A DNA stretch of 64,000 bases from Anaerolineales bacterium (GTDB lineage: Bacteria > Chloroflexota > Anaerolineae > Anaerolineales > Villigracilaceae), in contig CP129481.1 in NCBI GenBank assembly GCA_030583905.1, positions 744,001-808,000 of the forward strand. The letters run 5' to 3'. Below the pieces are notes generated by a model that saw only the letters and a list, made by a program, of their open reading frames with translations, was not told the origin of the DNA and ran no database searches. Each line of letters begins with the position of its first letter. Positions within the stretch are counted from its first letter, which is position 1. Shown here piece by piece: positions 60,548 through 64,000 of this stretch. A program made the translations under genes and the position numbers.

Positions 60548-61720
60548 ATGACAATTTCCAGAAAAACCAAGAGCAGTTGGAAAGATTACATCGTTTTACT
60601 TTCCTTAATCGTTGTTTTCTTTAGCCCAGTTTTTGCAACTCACTCCTTTTTAATACCCCTTCATGTTGATACAGACTTTGAGGACCACAATAATTGGGCG
60701 GCTGATATAAGAAATGGAAGGGATGTGCCCGATTATGTGCTTGCCCACGCAATGTGGCAGATCACATTGGCGGCTCTTAATCTATTTGCAGGCATTCCTT
60801 TCAATACTGCCAGTTTAATCTCTGCAATACTTTACGTGTTTCTAACCGCCATAATCCTGATCTGTTGGCTTATCCCAGTATGGAAGGAACGACGCATACA
60901 TAGGGCATGGCTATATGCGTTAATAATGGGTATGCTTGTCGCAGCACCGGTCAGTCTCCTTTGGTTCGAAGACAGGTTGATGTATTTCGGGTATATTGGT
61001 ATTACGTCATATCATAACCCTACTATTATTGTACTCAGACCGCTTGCCTTATTACAATTTATTTATGCTTTTCTATGCTTCCAACCCTCTGGTTTAACGC
61101 CAAGAAATATCATGCTTGTGGGGGTAATTTCAGCATTGGCAACGTTTGCCAAACCCAGTTTTGCAATATGTATCCTACCGGCAACAGGGATTTTATCCAT
61201 GATATTGCTTGCAAAGAAGCAATATATAGATATTAAAGGACTGATTTTGGGGATCATCGTCCCTACTGTTTTTGTTCTGGCGGTTCAATACTTGGCAACC
61301 TATCATGAGTCAGATAGCGAGGGGATATTATTCCTACCCTTCGAAGTAATGAGCAAATATTCAAAATTCCTGCTTCCAAAGTTTATTCTATCCATCCTCT
61401 TCCCACTGGCGGTTTTATTTTTCCATTATAAAGACACCTTCTCTGACTCAAGAATGCGGTTGGCATGGTTGATCTTCGCGTTTGGGATGATCTACACATA
61501 CTTTTTTGCAGAGTCTGGTTATCGTATGGTGCATGGAAACTTCGGCTGGAGCGGGGAAATCGCATCTTTTGTTCTTTTCATGGCAACAACTGTTTTTTAT
61601 ATGGAAAAACCAGCTGCCTCGTTTGGGAAAACGGTAGTTATCAGAGGCGCTTGGGTGGCGCATGTTGTTTTTGGTATTGCATATTACTTTTACAGCCTTT
61701 TCAGCGGAACCTATGTTTGA
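60548..61720 (+). CDS. Polytopic membrane protein, GT-C-like
   Basis: A 390-residue protein with about ten hydrophobic helices. After the first helix the loop IPLHVDTDFEDHNNWAADIRN contains the acidic residues expected in GT-C enzymes; a second outside segment is SYHNPTIIVLRPLALLQF. Shorter than the other GT-C-like proteins and without a soluble C-terminal domain. Base composition is distinctly richer in A/T than most of the locus, which suggests separate origin. AGGAC precedes the ATG, nine bases after the previous gene. Confidence 0.55.
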   Translation: MTISRKTKSSWKDYIVLLSLIVVFFSPVFATHSFLIPLHVDTDFEDHNNWAADIRNGRDVPDYVLAHAMWQITLAALNLFAGIPFNTASLISAILYVFLTAIILICWLIPVWKERRIHRAWLYALIMGMLVAAPVSLLWFEDRLMYFGYIGITSYHNPTIIVLRPLALLQFIYAFLCFQPSGLTPRNIMLVGVISALATFAKPSFAICILPATGILSMILLAKKQYIDIKGLILGIIVPTVFVLAVQYLATYHESDSEGILFLPFEVMSKYSKFLLPKFILSILFPLAVLFFHYKDTFSDSRMRLAWLIFAFGMIYTYFFAESGYRMVHGNFGWSGEIASFVLFMATTVFYMEKPAASFGKTVVIRGAWVAHVVFGIAYYFYSLFSGTYV

Positions 61721-61729
61721 AAACTCCCA

Positions 61730-62170
61730 ATGGACAAACCCTTGTTCCTATTTTACTTTTCCATTTCCCTTGCAATTGCGTCCAGCGCGTTCTATCACTT
61801 CGTCGCCAAAAGCACGCCGCACAATGTAAATTTCACTGTATCTTTACTGGTGACTTATGCCGTTGCGTTCGCAGTCACCCTGTTCGGATTCTTTTTCTAC
61901 CCGACCACGAACATCGTCGCTGACCTCAAACAACTCAACTGGGCAACCATCGGACTTGCCATTGCCATCGTCGGCATCGAATTCGGCTTCCTGCTCGTCT
62001 ATCGCTCAGGCTGGAATTTGGGCATCGCAGCAGTGCTGGTCAATGTGATTGCGTCGCTCATTTTAGTGCCAGTGGCAATATTCGTATTCAAGGATAAAAT
62101 TTCGTGGGTGAATGTTTTGGGAATTCTGATTTGTTTGGTAGGGTTGGTGATGCTGAATTGGAAGAGGTAG
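61730..62170 (+). CDS. Four-helix EamA/DMT-type membrane protein
   Basis: A 146-residue membrane protein with four helices, matching one half of a drug/metabolite transporter: LFYFSISLAIASSAFYHFVAKSTP at the start and LVPVAIFVFKDKISWVNVLGILICLVGLVMLNW at the end, the latter being the EamA signature. Half-size members act as dimers. Substrate unknown. It is the last gene with a possible tie to the glycan locus. Confidence 0.75.
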   Translation: MDKPLFLFYFSISLAIASSAFYHFVAKSTPHNVNFTVSLLVTYAVAFAVTLFGFFFYPTTNIVADLKQLNWATIGLAIAIVGIEFGFLLVYRSGWNLGIAAVLVNVIASLILVPVAIFVFKDKISWVNVLGILICLVGLVMLNWKR

Positions 62171-62185
62171 AAAAGGAGCGCTGAA

Positions 62186-63076
62186 ATGAAAAAGATATTG
62201 CTTCTGTTAACTTTCATGCTTACTGCTTGCACAACTTCAATACCCACACCAACTTCAACGCTCTCACCAACTTCAACGCTCTCACCAACTGCAACTCCAC
62301 TTTCTTCGCTTACTCCTTTGCCGGCGCTGAGCGTCACTGCGACATTAGACTCGAAAATCCAACTTGTTGTGGGGGGCGAAACATTTACCGTGACGCGGGA
62401 CGTGAAATACCGCGACGGACAGGCGACGGTAGATATTGATCCCTCCAGGACGCAGAAAATCGGCGATTTGTTGGTGTATTCCGATGCCGCAGGTAGGCTC
62501 ATCTGGAATGAGCACCTCGCTTCTTGGACGCCAGAGTTCGGGACGAATATGGATTACACTCGTCCAGAACTCTCTCCATATGTACCAATGGAAGCTTATA
62601 CTGATGGCTCTGCGGCGTTGTCCGCACAGCTATATATGGCTGTGCACCCAGGACTAATTGAGTCAGATGCGCCTTATCCATACTATATGGTGAATGTTGA
62701 AAATAGCTATGGGTATCATATTAGTTTAATTCCGGTAAACAGAAACGCATTTCCGGCTGACAAAATCACCAATATAACCGGAAAAACAAATAAGCCATTT
62801 GAATACCTTGGGCTTCAGCAAACGACCGACTCTGCAGGGCGGGTTATATACGTTGTTGTGAAAGAAAACTGGAATCCTGTTCCCGAAAATAAAAATCAGA
62901 CACTCCCGACATTTCATGGTTTTGACGAAGCAGCGTATACCCAGTGGATCAGATATCCCCTTATATTGAAATTTCTTGCAAATGACGCCAGTGTTGTCGG
63001 CCAGTTACTGCCGATTTTTCCTGCCCCCCCGGGTAGTTATGCAGCGCCGGCAAATACATTTGATTATTGGGGTTAG
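62186..63076 (+). CDS. Lipoprotein of unknown function, cut by an in-frame amber codon
   Basis: A 296-residue product with a lipoprotein signal (MKKILLLLTFMLTACTT, lipobox LTAC, Cys15), then a Thr/Pro/Ser linker coded by tandem 18-base repeats (ACCAACTTCAACGCTCTC, two and a partial copy, about 62248-62296). The exported domain (about residues 50-296) has no family I recognise. The frame meets TAG at 63074, but protein-like coding continues in the same frame for 68 codons to TAA at 63281. AAAGGAGC precedes the ATG. Either a nonsense mutation, a sequencing error or readthrough explains it. Confidence 0.65.
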   Translation: MKKILLLLTFMLTACTTSIPTPTSTLSPTSTLSPTATPLSSLTPLPALSVTATLDSKIQLVVGGETFTVTRDVKYRDGQATVDIDPSRTQKIGDLLVYSDAAGRLIWNEHLASWTPEFGTNMDYTRPELSPYVPMEAYTDGSAALSAQLYMAVHPGLIESDAPYPYYMVNVENSYGYHISLIPVNRNAFPADKITNITGKTNKPFEYLGLQQTTDSAGRVIYVVVKENWNPVPENKNQTLPTFHGFDEAAYTQWIRYPLILKFLANDASVVGQLLPIFPAPPGSYAAPANTFDYWG

Positions 63077-63283
63077 CCAGCAAATCCCTCTGTACGCGCG
63101 CTTAATGGTCAGGAGGTGATAGCTGTTTTCCCTGCTGATGTACAATCAGCCATTACAGCAATGTATGCAACGGTCGATAAAAATTATGATCCAGTAACCA
63201 ACCCCAAATCCCTTCTTCTTGCTCAGTTGCCCGAGGGGCTTTCGAGAATGATTCTCTACACAGGGACAGAATCATGGCGTTAA
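63077..63283 (+). pseudogene. Continuation of the lipoprotein gene after the amber codon
   Basis: Sixty-eight sense codons follow the TAG at 63074-63076 in the same frame. They read like a regular globular-domain end (QEVIAVFPADVQSAITAMYA, then QLPEGLSRMILYTGTESWR) and stop at TAA 63281-63283. There is no start codon or Shine-Dalgarno of its own that would make a separate gene likely. Confidence 0.6.
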
Positions 63284-63289
63284 CTGATC

Positions 63290-63324
63290 TTGTATCTTTG
63301 TCTTAACCCTGATACAGTTTTTGC
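63290..63324 (+). promoter_or_regulatory. Leaderless-type promoter of the secreted Cys-rich protein
   Basis: TTGTAT (63290-63295), a 17-base spacer and TACAGT (63313-63318) lie six bases before the ATG at 63325. No Shine-Dalgarno is present. Confidence 0.5.
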
Positions 63325-64000
63325 ATGAGGGTTTTTTTCAGGTTTGTATTGAGTTTGTTTATACTTCTTGCGATATCGGAAACACAGGTTATTTATGCTC
63401 AATATACAACACCTACCATTGCTCCCACATCATGTTCCCCGGTAACCTGTTATTCCCAGGTGGGAGATGAAGTGCCAGATTGTCCTACAATTATAGGAAA
63501 CCCCAACTCGTTTCCGGTGTGTAATCACGGGCCTAATGGCTGTACGACACACTGGAACTGTACGTATGTTACCGGATGCACCGATTCAACTGCATGGTCC
63601 CGGTGGTCAAGGTGTGTAAACGGGGTAGAAGGTGAGACGAGGTATTGCATTGAACCTACCTGTTGCAATAACGGGGCCGAGGCCCGTTGGTGCGACTATT
63701 CCCCTACCGGTCCCACAGCCACCGCCCCGCCGCCGACCAATACGTCTTCCGTTCCCCAGATCGGCGACATCGAGATCCGTGCAGTGCCGACTACCGACGG
63801 GCAGGTAAACGGGACAATCCACCGATTTACCCCCTCTTCCGCAAGCAATCCTGCTCCCCGGACACAAGTCGGCGCCAATTACGTGCAATTTTCCAATATC
63901 ACCGCCGGATCGTATACCGTTGATCCTGCTCCGCCGACCGCCGATTGGGCGTATGTACGCGCCTGTTCAAGAAACCTGGACAATGGCACCAATGCCGAGG
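63325..64000 (+). CDS. Secreted Cys-rich protein with thrombospondin-type-1-like segment, partial
   Basis: At least 225 residues, running off the window end. A Sec signal peptide (MRVFFRFVLSLFILLAISE...YAQ, about residues 1-26) is followed by a domain with many cysteines (residues 37-123). Within it WSRWSRC (91-97) and ETRYC resemble the W-x-x-W-x-x-C core of thrombospondin type-1 repeats. A Thr/Pro linker (128-142) leads to a beta-sandwich-like part (IEIRAVPTTDGQVNG, FSNITAGSYTVDP), reminiscent of carboxypeptidase-regulatory or SdrB-like folds. The whole protein is probably larger and cell-surface or secreted. Confidence 0.65.
   Translation, partial: MRVFFRFVLSLFILLAISETQVIYAQYTTPTIAPTSCSPVTCYSQVGDEVPDCPTIIGNPNSFPVCNHGPNGCTTHWNCTYVTGCTDSTAWSRWSRCVNGVEGETRYCIEPTCCNNGAEARWCDYSPTGPTATAPPPTNTSSVPQIGDIEIRAVPTTDGQVNGTIHRFTPSSASNPAPRTQVGANYVQFSNITAGSYTVDPAPPTADWAYVRACSRNLDNGTNAE

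Overview
The window is one 64-kb stretch of a bacterial chromosome with moderate-to-high GC, densely coding and mostly plus-strand. Gene families and style suggest the class Anaerolineae (phylum Chloroflexota): very many GT-C type membrane glycosyltransferases, a DUF951 protein, secreted proteins with Thr/Pro-rich linkers, and dispersed intergenic hairpin and heptad repeats. This assignment is inferred from content; no rRNA or other marker gene is present. I see no tRNA, rRNA, CRISPR array, insertion sequence or phage gene.

Layout. (1) 1-6025 is mostly housekeeping: the end of an M42 peptidase, a hotdog thioesterase, an AraC-type regulator with a VOC protein, a DUF951 protein, a lipid-type GT4, and a tight tsaE-tsaB-rimI-UDG run. 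(2) 6165-36230 is the first part of a very large surface-glycan locus: nucleotide-sugar dehydrogenase and epimerase, a Wzx-type flippase, GT4, GT2 and GT-C glycosyltransferases, gmd, an asparagine synthetase-like amidotransferase, UPF0104 flippase-like proteins and methyltransferases. A small RidA/GNAT minus-strand island interrupts it. (3) 36258-43079 holds a winged-helix regulator, an epimerase, GDP-L-fucose synthase and a Wzm/Wzt ABC exporter, with a four-helix-bundle (S23-type) gene between the exporter subunits. (4) 46743-54477 looks like a nonulosonic-acid-type block: PseB-like dehydratase, RmlD-like reductase, divergent NeuB-family synthase, AAC(3)-like acyltransferase, DUF4910 aminopeptidase-like protein and SpsF-like cytidylyltransferase. 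(5) 54549-61720 has further glycosyltransferases, a zinc-ribbon methyltransferase, an APH-fold kinase and a decayed gene remnant. (6) 61730-64000 leaves the locus: a small EamA-type protein, a lipoprotein gene broken by an in-frame amber codon, and a Cys-rich secreted protein running off the end.

How the genes work together. The sugar-nucleotide enzymes would supply GDP-fucose, uronic acids and a CMP-activated nine-carbon-type sugar. Cytoplasmic GT4/GT2/GT-B enzymes and polyprenyl-phosphate-dependent GT-C enzymes would assemble and decorate the chain, methyltransferases would modify it, and Wzx and/or Wzm-Wzt would export it.

Most notable signals: (a) an identical 25-bp promoter block with a perfect dyad lies in front of both gmd and the operon carrying fcl and a winged-helix regulator, 20 kb apart, suggesting a small GDP-fucose regulon; (b) eight same-orientation DnaA-box-like 9-mers, four perfect, lie within 255 bp at 48608-48862 with mostly helical spacing; (c) about ten genes have a -10 hexamer 6-11 nt before the start codon and no Shine-Dalgarno, implying widespread leaderless transcription; (d) a UPF0104 plus GT-C gene pair is duplicated.
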